Both the position numbers and the translations under genes were made by a program. Source: Aquatica leii (lineage: Eukaryota; Arthropoda; Insecta; Coleoptera; Lampyridae). From it: a DNA stretch of 64,000 nt. The notes below the pieces were generated by a model. That model saw only the letters and a program-made list of their open reading frames with translations. It made no database searches and had not been told where the DNA came from. The stretch is from positions 168,204,035 to 168,268,034 of the forward strand of contig CM069432.1 in the NCBI GenBank assembly GCA_035610365.1, in the 5' to 3' direction. Positions 21,345-34,080 of this stretch are shown here, in pieces; within the stretch, counting starts at the first letter, position 1, and each line of letters starts with the position of its first letter.

Positions 21345-24230
21345 AGCAGTTCCCCCTAGGCCAGCATCACTTATCCATTCCCAATAAACAGCACTAATTT
21401 TTCTACTGCTTTTGTTGGATTGCACATGTTTTGACTCATATCTAGAATTACGGTCTTCTAAAGATCTTTTTTACTATCTTGGAAAATGCAGAAGGTTTTT
21501 TCATCTTAAAAAACAACATCTCGTCAATCCAAATATAATATTCTTCTAAAAACTGCAATCTCCGGTAGGCATTTTCTTCAGTTATTACTGGTTTTTGTAC
21601 AGGTCGATAGCCGCTTATTCCTTCAGCTTTCAAGTATTCCTTATTATTTACAAACTGCATTGTAGCTGTAGTCTGTCGCGACCGGTGGCGGAAGTTGTGA
21701 ATGGAGTCAAACAATCATCTTGGATAACGTTGTCTTTTTCAATTCTGGATAAGAGAGATGGCTTTCTACTTCTATGAGCGGTTTGCAAAGGACGATCATT
21801 TTTTGCAACATGTTCTTTTGCGTTGAATCCAAGAATAGACCACACATTTCTAATAAAATAAATAATAGTTAATTAAAACTGTGCAAAAAGGTTTACGTTT
21901 ACTGAAAGGCACAGATAAAGTAATGTCATTAATTTAAGGAAAAAAGTTACATCTTTTAAGTTAGCAGTTAAAAGAATCAAATTAAATATTTTTTTCTTTT
22001 GCAAGAAATTAGTAACAAATTCTTAATTATATTTGTTTAATATTTCTAACTTTGTACTGCTAACTTGAGGGACGTAAAAACTTGATACTCAATTGCTATC
22101 TGAACTGAAATTTTTAAAATTTCATTATAAACAAGTTTTTGTGAATTACGCAAATAATCGTGCAACCTAAATTATACAATATTATAATCCATTAACTTAA
22201 AAACTACATTAACAGTTGGAACAATGGAACTTGCCTGAGATAAAGTAACATAAACAAAGTTTTTCCGGTGCTCAGTGAAGACGGGGTGGGTTATAATCAA
22301 AATTTTTTGATTGTTTTTAGAAAACTCAACCTAAAACATCAAAGGGCGCTAAAAACGAGTATAGTTTAATGGACTTCTGGCCCTTGCCAACCACAAGCCC
22401 GTTCCTGAAAGATTTACACTCTAAATGAACTTACCTTAATAGAGTGTATCTCACTAAAATCTGAAATGAAATTAAATTTTACATAACGCGAAGACAGGCG
22501 AAATTAAAAGCTTGTTTACATTTAACTATTTAACATTTATTTGAACACTCAAAGCTAACAAAAAAATATAAGTAAACTTGAAAGTTAAAAAGAAAATAAA
22601 GTTAATTGAATTAACGCATAAAAAAACCAAAACAAAATATAAAGAAATAAATCACATAAATACCAAAAGTAAATCTTAACTATCTAATGCACGGCCGTGT
22701 CCTCATTAAACAGAAATTAATTAAACACAAAATAAAATATCTTTATTTCTTTTAAAACAAGAATCACAATCTTAATAGAAAATTACGAAATTTGTCAATT
22801 TTATGCTTCAAACATAAATTTTCTGTTTTACAATTGTTTTCTTACTTATAGTTTTGATAATTACGAACAATTATTATTTTCTAATTGTAAAATCGATAAA
22901 ATTGTTAATTCGCAACACTCATTTTTTTAAAACCCAAAGCTTTTAAGACACTTAACGCGTAAATAAAATTCACCAAAATTAATAAATTGATACAGCATAA
23001 ATACTTTCAGTCGTCATAAATCTAGAAAAAATGCTTGTGGTTGATTCTGGATTGCCATATGTAATCAGGAAGTAACCTTGACGAGTCCCCCGCAGAGAAG
23101 TATGTACCGTAGAAAGGTTCTCAATAACCGCCACCAAGGCGAATATATAAGCGCGTCGTAATACTAGACGATTACGGTTTTATATTACGTAAAATAAAAC
23201 GGTAAACACGTGAGATTCTTTTAAAAACCGTAGATTTTAGTAATAAGGAGAAACGAAACTCAACTAATTGCACTAAAAAATTCACGTTTTCTGGATATTA
23301 CTGCCGCGGCGTTACTTCATATAAAGGTAATGAGTTTACCACCCCAAAACCAACTAACACTTATCCTTTTAAAGCATTTGTACGACTGTCAACCAACTAA
23401 CTTCTAACTTCCACCAAAGTTACTTATATATATTAACTCAATCGACTACTATTTTCACAATGGCTGAGTTCAAAACTCCATGAAAGAAAACCATACTACC
23501 AAGAAATGCAAAGAGGATGCAAACAGATTAAATAACGTCACAAAAGTAGTGTAGGGCAATGGCCCTTGCTTCTGTGTAAACTATCGAAGTGACAAAATAT
23601 TGTATTTCACTACTGTCACAAAGATTAAACTGTCTAATAAATTAAACTTCTTTTCAACGTAATTTAATCAAACTCACACAAAAAAAATAAGTACGACTGT
23701 ACTGTTAATGTACTTCAAACAAGAACTTTTAAACAAACTGTTAAAATATATTTAATTACCATTATATCTCAGAAAGAAAACATAAATTACAACTAGAATT
23801 TTTGCCCGAACAAAGAAAATGCCAAATAAACACAACCGTAGAGTACGGATGATTCGACAACGTAATCATTTCTAAATAAATAAATAAAAAATGTTATCCA
23901 CAACTTTGAACTATAAAGTTGAATTTAAAAACGTAAAATAATTTCTTAAAATTAATCTGAAATCAATAAAACAATTTCAAAATGCATGAACTGAACCGGG
24001 TCTTTCACGAAAGAAATCGCACAACTTTACAATACGGTTACAATATCTATGGTTAATACTGAAAAAACTGCTATATTAAAGAACATTATCAAACGCAAAA
24101 TAAAAAATAATCTTACCGATAAATCCATACGCGCAGAGATTACTCGGATAGAAAATCCACATTCTTTTAAAGCAATAGTCTTCCCTCTAGTTTTTAGTGA
24201 TAACTCTGCTTGTTCAGAAAGACGTGACAT
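21345..24230 (-). pseudogene. Tc1-like transposase gene in two exon-like parts
   Basis: Part 1 (24230-24117) starts MSRLSEQAELSLKTRGKT and contains 'ALKECGFSIRVISARMDLS', the first helix-turn-helix of a Tc1-type transposase. It ends exactly at a 5' splice consensus (TCG/GTAAGA) in phase 0. Part 2 (21849-21345) follows a T-rich 3' splice site (TTTTATTAG) and opens with 'KCVVYSWIQRK', the expected continuation (T-V-x-x-W-I-x-R). It then has 'HRSRKPSLLSRIEKD', 'GISGYRPVQKPVITEENAYR', 'RLQFLEEYYIWI' and, near 21390-21440, 'AVYWEWISDAG', matching the VAYWGWM-S-x-AG motif of the DDE domain. Part 2 has at least two frameshifts, so it is not functional now. Either a 2.27-kb intron or a clean insertion at the splice-like junction explains the gap. 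Confidence 0.6.
21850..24116. other. 2.27-kb gap (putative intron) within the Tc1-like gene
   Basis: On the minus strand it begins GTAAGA and ends TTATTAG. No other gene was recognised inside. Segments near 22250-22440 and 23030-23160 are less AT-rich but have no motif that I can name. Confidence 0.4.
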
Positions 24231-27200
24231 TTTGCACAAAATTGACACACAAAACAACACTAAATATTATATACATTACAAAATGAGTTTTAAGTAACCC
24301 TTTATATACCGTACTTCTTAATGGTGAACCTAAACTTTCCGGAGCTTTGAGCAGAAGGCTGTTTTAAGCGTAATTTTAATAAAAATGTTTGTATACATGC
24401 TACTCAAATTTCAATTAAATCTTTGATTTTGGCTTCAATACGATAAGCACTAGTAATAAAAGTAGAAAAATTTGTAAATTTTTGTTTAATAGGTAATTAT
24501 TCTAGTTTTATAATCAACAATACTAGGTTTTCTAAAACCAAAAACAATGAATAAAAGTAAAGGAAAAAATTATATAATAATATAAATTTAAAAAGAGTCT
24601 AAACACTATAAATTGTTAATGTTTTCTAATTATTTAGTAAAAAAATTAAACTTTTTTGTATTATATTTTGTTGATGAGTTCTTGTACTTGTTTTATTATT
24701 ATTTATTGTTTAAAGCAAGATGCAATCTTATTTCTTTATTTTGAGCTATTTGCATTTACTCATCTTATTTTTACACAATGTTTCTTTAAAGCATTACCTC
24801 AAAATTTGATGGGGCAACTATTGCGATACATAAATCTAATCTAATAGTATGGAACAACAATTCAAATGTTGGCATTATTTTAGCATGTTTTTAAATTTTT
24901 ATTGAACATTCTTAACACCAAGTAAACATTTTTATACTTTTTTATTGGCCCAATAATTTTTGTTTACCATTGCGTACTTTATATGGGGTATAATTATAAA
25001 TAAAAATTTAAGAAAAAAATAATAAATACATTATTTAAAATGCAAAAATATAAAAAAATCATGTTACTTGTCCATAAACTCGTTCTCGGTTCGAGAGAAA
25101 GATAATCATGGAATGGTTTAGTATTCAAGAAAACAAATAATGTTTGAAAACATTTTTTTATAATATGTAAAACTCCACTCCTATTATTTAATGAAAGTTC
25201 CATTTTTCAAATTTTGTCATATTTCTTATATTCAAATTTAAAAAAATAAAAAGCAATGTAAACAAAGCACAAAAAATGAAAACTACGAATAAATGTTGAG
25301 AATTAGTAATAGAAATTGAGATTGCAATTGTTCAACCACGAATTATGTTTTTATCATGATAATACTTTCTTTATAAAGAAAATCGGAATGTTGACTTTAA
25401 ATTAATCCAGATATATTAAAAATTTTAGGCTAATTAAAACAGCAATTTCGTATTTGGGCATGCAGTTTATAGCATTCATTTAAAACTTAAGCACAAAACA
25501 CATAAATACATAAATAGAAAATTCGGTAAAAAACATGCTGCTTGAGGCGGTGCTTATGCCTCATGTTATTGTTGCAAATAATGTCTACAATTCCAATTTT
25601 TCCAAATTTAACTAGCCGTTATGTTATAATGTAAGTGTGTTTGTCTATCTTGCAGGTCGCGTTTAAAAGTGTTCCAAAACTGTTTTGAGGCAGTGTACAT
25701 GTTTTAATAAACAGTTTGATTGATCTACAATAGGAAATGGTGTTTACAATATTCGAAGCTAACTAGTCAATTTAAGACATGAAACAAAATTGACCGTTGC
25801 GTTCGAGTTCTTTAAACTCTCAGTCTGTTTGAGTATTTAACAAAAAAATTACCATTATATAGTAATAATACAGCTTCTTACATCAAATGTATTAACTTTG
25901 TTGTAAGTATAAATTTCTAAAAATTATATCAAAGCAAACATAAATATAAAAATGTATTTTATTGATAAAAATACGATTCCATAAATTTTTTTTAAATAAA
26001 GTTTTATATATATAAATTTTTATATATAAAAATTTAAAATCAACGTAAACGGCAATAAAATATTTGAGTATTATCACGTATACAATTTTTTCTCATCTTC
26101 ATCAGTTTATATTTGCAGTTTTATACTGCATTTTGTTGTACTTTAAGTAATCTAAAAACTAATCATCTACAGATGTTTCTGATTATTTAACATGAACATC
26201 CGGTACACACATATATATGTATATTAGAGAAGTAATTCTACCGCGAATATGTAACGTTGTGGTATGAAATTACCGTCTGCTCCAAAACTTTAATTATACG
26301 TAAACTAACTCAACCTCAAATGCATTTCCTTTTAGACCTAAATTTGAAAATTATTTCCTTGATATAATAACTTTATTAAGTCGAGGGCAACGGAAAGAAA
26401 TACGATTATTATACTTTTATAACAATTTACTAAGATGTAATTGTATATTTGAATAAACCATTAAAATTAAATAAAAAATTATTTAATCCTTTTGTATTAA
26501 TTTAAAAAAGGTTTTTATTGTTAAACACTAGTATACGCTTAAAACAATATCTTTATTTCAATTAACCACGTTGGATTATATGAAATTTTGTAATTGTTAT
26601 TGCAACCAAACTTTTGAACTTAATCTTAAATTACTTATAGATAACGTCTTTCGCATTAACTTGATAGAGTATTTCCTTAAATAATACTTGTAATCGAAAC
26701 TACCAGATAATATTTACCGATATTGGAAAACTCTTTTTCTTTTTCCTATAATGTAATTTTAATGATAGATAAATACTTTCGTAAACAATTTTTATGTTTT
26801 ATTATCTACTTAAATTACATTGGTTATTTATAATATAAAATAAAATTTAATGTCTTTAAAAAAGAAGCAAAGTGCGACAGCCGTTTCTCGAACACTCTTT
26901 AGGGAATTGAACTACAACGCTTCACCTCAGGTGTAGTTCAGTTCTAAACTATACCTCACTGCACCTTTAGGCTTATTCAAATTTATTGTTTTATATCAAC
27001 ATAGATGCAAACTTTAATAAGTTTTTTTCTATTAAAGTTAATTAAAATGTGTCTAACTAGGGATTTTAAGTTAATATTTTATTTTTAGACAAGTGATAAA
27101 GTTATAATACTGTAGTTATGCTTAACAATAATAATAGATGGTAGAAGTTTGGTATTATATTTTTAAGTAAAATATTTTGTACGTTCATCCAATAGTTTAC

Positions 27201-29149
27201 AACGTAATTTACATTATTTTGACTAAATACGTTTTGTACTAATTGCAAATTGTGTTCTATTATTAATTTACTTTAGTTTATAACAATGCATTATAAGTAC
27301 AGAGTATGAAAAAAATTTGTTGTTCTAATCTGTTTTGATAACTTATCATTACAAATTGTTTATTGCATAAAAAACCTAACCGTAACCTTTGAAGCAATTT
27401 TATAAACAACGTTTACTGTAGTATTTTAATTTATAAACAAAGTTATTATTGCATGCGCTTGTATTGAAACTACAACTTATTAGATTTGTGTTTATATTCC
27501 ATAAACGTTTTTTTTTGTAACCTGTACTTGTAAATGTTTGTTTTAAAGTACTACCCATGTTAATACTGATATTAAAGGGCGCTTTAGATCGAATACGTTA
27601 GTTTAAAGCGTTGGTAGGACGTGCAAATGCGGCTAATTTTAGAGTAAGTTGGTAACATGGGGTTTGAAGGACATTAGCATGCCTACCCTTGGGCGAGTCC
27701 TAAATCTTAAAGTTACTGCTCTTAGGTTGTGCTTTATTGCTTAATACGACGACCACAACAGATATTAAATACTCAAAATTAGATTTACAAAAGGTTATTT
27801 ACTTTCACACAAACAATAATGATCATTTTATTTAAAATCAAATTTAATAAAAAAGCTTTAATAAGTTAAACAAACAGATTTAAAAGTTTATTGGACAATT
27901 TAAACAAAAGACTAGGAAATTGTGTTTCCCAAAAGAACGTTTTAGAATGAAAAACGACAGACTTCATTTATTCTATTTAAATGTCTCTAGCAAACAAGTA
28001 GAAAGTTTGTGGTAAAATGTTTTCATGCAAGAGGGAATTGCTAACTAGATGCAATCTTGTTTTTGAATTATTGCTCAAGATGATGTTTTACATAAAAATA
28101 AAAGAATTATATTTGCAAATACTGCTTTCACTTGTTAAAATTTAAAAAAAATTATCATATGAACAAAGTAAACTTAAAAAAATAACAGCTTTTTTAAGTG
28201 AAATAGTAAACTTTCAAATAACTGTAATTTATGCATTAATTTGAATTTATAACGAGAAAATTTCTCGTTACAATTAAATTTGGCCAACTTTAAACGATTC
28301 AATGCAATCCTGTTGCACAAAAGATTAAAACGCTTGAAATAAAATATAAAGTCATTTTGGTGCTTTGCCAAAACTCTGAAACTGTTTTAATAAAAATTAC
28401 TTATAAATTAGTTACGTTTTTGCGTTAAGGTTGTTGCCAAAAGTATATTTAGTATAAATTTTACTGCACATGAAAAAAACAAATACTTTTTTTAGAACTG
28501 TGTTAATACAATTATACGTTTAAATTATGTTATCTTTGTAGTCTACTATAGTAATAATATTTATAATATATTTTTAAAGTAATTAATATTCAATAAATTA
28601 TAACTGTAGAAAATAGTAAAATAACTTTTTTGTTTTATTGTTTATGTTTATTTAACTTGGTTTATGCAAAAATATTTATTAAATACTTAAATTAAGTATA
28701 ATAAATTGGAATTTGTAGTTAAATCACAATTTCTTTAAACTTGCCCAAATGGGGCATGTATATTTTACACAACGTGACATAAGTTTTGATTTAATAGTAT
28801 TACAGTAAATTATAAATATAAACTAATTATACACAAGACAGAACATCGTATTAGGTGAGTAAAAAGGTAACTGTAACGTTTCTAAAATAAATGCAATTAT
28901 AAAAAATTGAACATAATAAATTGCAATTTTGACGAATAACTTAGCTCAAGTTAAAAAACTTTCTGTAAATTGTATTAAATAAAAATATACATTATTACCC
29001 TAGAAAATCATTAATATGTTTTATGGTGAAACTTTTATGTCTAAAATAAAACGTTTAAATGAATAAACTGTTTTACAAAACGTCAAATTATTTGAAAAAC
29101 TAAAAAGAAGAAAGGTAAACCAATTATGTAATCTAATCTTTTAAAACTA
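24231..29149. other. Unassigned AT-rich block, 4.9 kb
   Basis: No motif-bearing frames. Small points only: a short hairpin at 26909-26940 (gaactaca...tgtagttc) and a less AT-rich patch at 27560-27720 with 'cattagcatgcctaccctt'. Neither could be assigned. Confidence 0.35.
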
Positions 29150-30424
29150 TGTAGATCTAACAAAATTCCTAATTTCATAAAAAAAATATTTATAAAAACG
29201 CAAGTTTTACCCTCCTACAAAATGTGGTTCACACTACAAGAAGTAAATTTTACGAAATTGATACACAAGTTCATGACTTCCAAACCCTCTTATTTCAACA
29301 ACTGACAAATGCTGACCGGAAATTTCTTAAAAATCTTTTGTAGCGCAGATTACAAAATCGCGAGAATGGTACCAGGTCTAGACAGATAAGTTTATTAATT
29401 TATTTAACAAACAGGTTGCAAAGTCTTATAAAAACATTGATTATAAAAATGATAAACTAGTAGTTAAATTAAGCTCTTATAAACTATTGAATATTGAACC
29501 TTCATATTGATTTGAGAAGTTCAGTTATAAAGAACATTTTATTAAAGTAATTATTAAACAAAAGTTATCTCAAATGATTTAATGGTTAATTTTGATGTTT
29601 CTCCGTTGTTCACTAAAGTACCAATAGTTGCTACTTTACGTCTTTTCCAACAACAGTTAACATCAAGTTATTTGAAGATTGTTAGACAACATCATTCATT
29701 TTGTGTAATAGTGAATACTACAAACAGATAGATAGGATCACCAATTTCTCCATCTATTGCTAATTATTTTATAAAACATTTTAAAGAAAAAGCTTTAAAA
29801 TCTGCATCTAAAAAACCAAAATTATGGCTTGGATATGCAGATAATATTTGTTGCGATTTGGTTTCACGGGGATGGTGAACTACAAATTTTTCTGTAATAC
29901 CTTAACAATCAACATCCAAACATAAAATTTAGTTTTGAAAAAGAAAATTAATGCTACCATACCTTTTTTTTATATAAACATAAAAAAAAGCTAGATGGTG
30001 CTTTATTACATTCAATTTATCAAAAACTAACACATACAGATATAAACGCAAATTCTCACTATCACGCAGCTCAGATACTTAGAACGATTCGAACATTATC
30101 TAATCGTGCAAGGATAATTTGTCGCAAAAATAAATTACTAAAAGAGCTAGGTCACCTTTAAAAAAATTTTATAAAAAATAGTTTTAATAAAAAACAAATT
30201 AAAAAGTCTTTTTGACCAAAAACAAGATCTATACTTACACACATAATTTAACTATTAACAAAAACTCTAGCGTTTGTTTCAGACATAAGTGACAAAATTG
30301 AAGCAATACTAAGAAAACATAAGATAAAAGTTGTTTATAACACTACAACTAAAATTAAAAAATTGTTGAATCCTATAAAAAATAAAATAGCTTACAACAC
30401 CTATATAGTGTACCAAGTCCCATG
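29150..30424 (+). pseudogene. Penelope-like element with reverse transcriptase motifs (copy 3)
   Basis: The N-terminal part is weak ('VVKLSSYKLLNIEPSY' near 29460). From 29583 the RT is clear: 'NFDVSPLFTKVPIVATL', then 'GSPISPSIANYFIKHFKEKA', 'PKLWLGYADNIC' (YADN for the catalytic YVDD), 'LSNRARIICRKNKLLKELGH' and a linker 'ISDKIEAILRKHKIKVVYN'. It stops at 'VYQVPC' (30400-30424), exactly where the GIY-YIG domain should begin. Conserved blocks are in the normal order but spread over three frames with many stops. The region between N-terminus and RT is too short, so an internal deletion is likely. The lost aspartate in YADN also argues against activity. Confidence 0.75.
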
Positions 30425-30455
30425 CTTCTATGTGAGTCGTAGGCGTCGCATGTGT

Positions 30456-30568
30456 ATATAATATCGATGGTTAACAATCGTAGACTACATACCGAAAGTT
30501 GTTAGTGTTTTTATAAGTATTTAACGTCTTAGTTTAACGGTTATTTTTTTGCAATTTAAAACTGTGGT
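30456..30568 (+). promoter_or_regulatory. Possible TATA box and first exon with 5' splice site
   Basis: 'gtgtatataatatcgatgg' supplies a TATATAA at 30456-30462. About 105 bases later 'aactgtg/gtaagtacg' is a good 5' splice consensus at 30566-30567. The segment starts just where PLE copy 3 ends. No reading frame or downstream exon supports it, so this is a weak candidate for an untranslated first exon. Confidence 0.2.
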
Positions 30569-32669
30569 AAGTACGTTTTTAGAACGGTAGTAACAAAACA
30601 CATGTTAGAAACGAATCAGAACTTTAAAGTGCAGTCAATCAGTATATTTAAAGTTGAGAAAATGTTCACAAGAACGTGTGAAAAAAAATCTGGCTTGTAA
30701 AAAATCGACCACACAAGAATTATTTAAAATAATATACTGTAATATCACAAAAGTAGTTTTTGGTCCCAAAAGCATGTCTCGCAATTGACTGCATACCAAT
30801 GGTTACATTCTAAATTAGCGTTTGTAATTTAACTACTTTAGTTGTACAAATTTAATTCGATATGTAATCTGCGTTTGATTTAAACAAAAAAAAATAATAT
30901 AATCTAAAACGAGTGTTACAGTGATGACAACTGTAATGCGAGTAAATTTGTTTTAAAGAGCCGGGTAGCGGACTTTTGCTTGTGCATTGTTATAAAAGAG
31001 TCATGATTATAAAAATTTTTAATCAATTGTTTAGAAACTTTAAAATGATTACTCAACTGCACTCGAACTGATGTAGATTGGAGTACCTCGGACATTGCGA
31101 GACAAAACTATCGAATCACTAAGAGTGAGGTCAGAAAAAATACTATTACCAACCTTGTGTAATACGATCGAATATTACTCAAGTTATTAAATGCCAAATA
31201 AACTGTACATAATATATAAAAATACACTTGGTTGCGACACAAAGTAAAGCCAACCCAACCTGCGCGTCGAGTCACAACCAATGCGTCAATAAACACAGCG
31301 CAGTTGTAAAAAAGAATTGCGACTTAAGATCCTTAAATTTAAACACAAATACAAAATTATCTACGTGTCTTTTGGTTAAAATACGCTTAATAATGGCAAA
31401 TTAAATTGACGTCACTATCTATCAATCACGCACATTAAGAAAAGCTATTGTGGTACATTCAACGTGACCGAGCTTAACACAGTTGATTTAATCTTTTACA
31501 ACTACAATAAAACTTACAAAGTAATCTATTAAAACTATTACTTATATCGCAATAACACCTTGCTATTGTTTTTAGGAACGTAACGTTTAATATGGTAACC
31601 TAATTAATGTTCGATAAGAGTACCTAGGTGTAGTTTTTGCTACTCGACAAGTGTGCAAGATACAAATACCGGCTGCCAGAGAGAAACCTATAAGAACTAT
31701 AGTACAGGGTTCAATTGTCGCAGTCTTTCGAGATTGTGACTTACAGTAACGAGATTAAAACGATTATTGGATTACAATATATGCTAACGATAATGAGTAA
31801 GACAACACAGTTATAAACGATTAAGTAAAAACCACGAACAAAGGTAAAAAATGTCACAATAACCTATTTACCATTGATGCAAAAACAACAACTAACAATC
31901 AGAAAAACAACTACTTTCCGATGATGGTCATGCTCACAGGTACAGATGGATGGAATAATAGCTTAAGTCTACCGCATAAAATTTGTAGGTTCAATTATTA
32001 TAAAATTAGCAAAAGTCACGTATAAAGTTCAGCAAAAAAAACTAATACAACCCCAATTCTTCTTCAGGTTCGTATTGTTTAAACAATTTGTAATTATTCA
32101 AATGTAGAAAACAATTTTCAATACACAGTTAAATAAACGTTTTAAAGTATTTTAGAATATAAATAAATTAATTGTTACACACTACCTCCAAGACAGAAAA
32201 AAATTAGAACCATTATTTAAAAACCTTTGTCTAACACATTAAACATGCACAGGGATAAACAAAACAAGAAAAGTTGAATAGGAATATCAAATTATCTATG
32301 TAGTCGTTAAATTCGTGATTTAATAAGTAGTAGAACCTAAAACATTAATTTTGGACTACTACCCAGTAAACACAAAATTGATAATGTTTAGTAACAGTTT
32401 CGAAACAAAAAGTTTATGATTCACTCTTGTTTCAAACATAAAAGAAACCTAACTGCAATAAAATAGCTATAAGTCCATCGCTGTTTCACTTATTTGAATC
32501 AGTATAGTTTCGGTATTTTAAATTCAAATTTGTTGCAAAATAAATGTTGCATTCGGTTTATGTTTTAAAAGCTTCGTTCTTGAACTGATACTAAATGATC
32601 GATACATGTATGATTTTTTTGTTTCAATAATGAACTAAAACAATTCTTTCAATAATATAATAATAAATT
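30569..32669. other. Unassigned block, 2.1 kb
   Basis: Base composition is a little less AT-rich than elsewhere, but no coding motif, RNA gene or repeat end was recognised. The 62-codon frame at 31108-31296 (minus) has no motif. Confidence 0.35.
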
Positions 32670-32689
32670 TTCGAATGCACGTTTCAAAT

Positions 32690-32695
32690 TTTATT
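32690..32695 (-). promoter_or_regulatory. Poly(A) signal AATAAA of the 46-residue gene
   Basis: On the minus strand AATAAA lies 27 bases beyond the stop codon at 32723 in the context 'gtgcaataaaatttg', a normal position for a short 3' untranslated region. Confidence 0.45.
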
Positions 32696-32722
32696 GCACA
32701 ATAAATATTTTTAAATACAATA

Positions 32723-33228
32723 TCACATTGAGTTTTTTACATATTGCAACTTTCTTTGATGTGGTCTTTTCACGGAAGCCTCGAAAACTGCATCAGTTAC
32801 TGTTGGGTAGCAACTTTTAACCGCATCTGTAACATCGAAATAAATATTTCATTTATATACATACATAATCATAAAGTTACACAAAATTAATTACATTTTT
32901 TTAATTAAAAACAACACAAACTTAATATAAATATCACTTTAGCAACTATTAGAAAGTTATAAAAACACTGTAAATACCTTTAGCTGTACATAATCGCATA
33001 GAAAACTTGAAAAATTGAACTGTAATTATAAATTCTAAAGTATCATCAGATTTAAGCAATAATCTACCTTAACGCAACCATGTGTGTCAATTTACATTTT
33101 TTTTATACAAATTAAAACATGATACATAAAGAACAGAAATGATAATAATATTGGTTACATTTATGAATTATAATAAAATGTTTCGACTTACCGTTTATTG
33201 TTTCATTTCGTAATTGTACACACAGCAT
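32723..33228 (-). CDS. Candidate two-exon gene for a 46-residue protein
   Basis: Exon 1 (33228-33192) begins with ATG, two codons after an in-frame TAA, and ends at a perfect 5' splice site (AACG/GTAAGT). Exon 2 (32826-32723) follows '...TTCGATGTTACAG' and keeps one open frame to TGA. The intron is 365 nt. The protein starts MLCVQLRNETIND (the last Asp spans the junction), then 'AVKSCYPTVTDAVFEASVKR', and ends 'RKLQYVKNSM'. It has no signal peptide, membrane span or known domain that I can see. The C-terminal third is basic. A poly(A) signal lies close downstream. Both splice sites, an intact frame and the signal together are better than chance, but I recognise no homologue. It could also be the 3' end of a longer transcript or a transposon remnant. 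Confidence 0.45.
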
Positions 33229-33347
33229 CACTTATCAAACTACAACCGAACAAGTGAAAAGCGTTGACGACAGTAATCAAAAGTATAGCAACGACTAATG
33301 CTGACTAATCACAAAGTATTCATTTTTCCTAGAACGATTTTACTGTT

Positions 33348-33668
33348 TTGAAAATAATTCAATCTTATTTAATCGATCTTCAAACAATTCTAGTTATTCA
33401 AAAAATCTTCGGTTTTAATAAATCAGTTTTTAGACGGTTGCTGATTATGGGAAAAAAATTGCAAGTACTGAAACGGTTTAAAACTGATTGTGAAAAATCG
33501 GAACTCTTTCAATTTATTCACTGTCAGTTACATGTAAATGATATAAAAATGGAACTAACACGAAACAACGTAATGAAAAAATTGTTTCAATTTTGCGACT
33601 GTAACAGTTTCAATCCGTGTTTACTGGGTAATTTAAACTTAATCGAACAACTCCAACGGTCTTCCTAA
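33348..33668 (+). CDS. 106-codon ORF of unknown nature, divergent from the 46-residue gene
   Basis: The frame starts MKIIQSYLIDLQTILVIQKI and contains 'CQLHVNDIKMELTRNNVM' and 'CDCNSFNPCLLGNLNLIE'. It is among the longer frames here not explained by a transposon and is less AT-biased at codon level than its surroundings. It starts 120 bp from the ATG of the minus-strand gene, so the interval could hold a shared promoter. I recognise no domain, and the ORF may be chance. Confidence 0.22.
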   Translation: MKIIQSYLIDLQTILVIQKIFGFNKSVFRRLLIMGKKLQVLKRFKTDCEKSELFQFIHCQLHVNDIKMELTRNNVMKKLFQFCDCNSFNPCLLGNLNLIEQLQRSS

Positions 33669-33669
33669 A

Positions 33670-34080
33670 CTAAATACCCCTTCACCTAATTATCATCAAT
33701 TGTACTGAATAAGAACTACGTGAACGTCTAAATAATACAAATAAAGAGGATACTGCTAATAACAACTAAAATATGTGTGACATCATACAACATTCAGGTA
33801 GAACACAATTACTTTTTGTCCTGTATTGCCTGTTATCGGTTTTGAATTTGTTGATATGGAAAAGGCTGTAACTAACTTTGAACTATATAAACTGCCAATT
33901 AGCTCTAGTATCGTCTCCTGTATTTAATCCTGTTTACTATTTTATATTGTACAAAGAAGAATAAATAAGTTACGAACTAAAGTTTAATAACAAAAAAAAA
34001 ACGAAAGAATCATCATCCCCTTTGTATGAATTATGTTTATTTGTAGAGGTTTCGCCCACCATAAAAAATACACGCATACT
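33670..34080. other. Unassigned spacer
   Basis: No recognisable feature between the ORF at 33348-33668 and the edge of the Gypsy-like relic. Confidence 0.35.
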
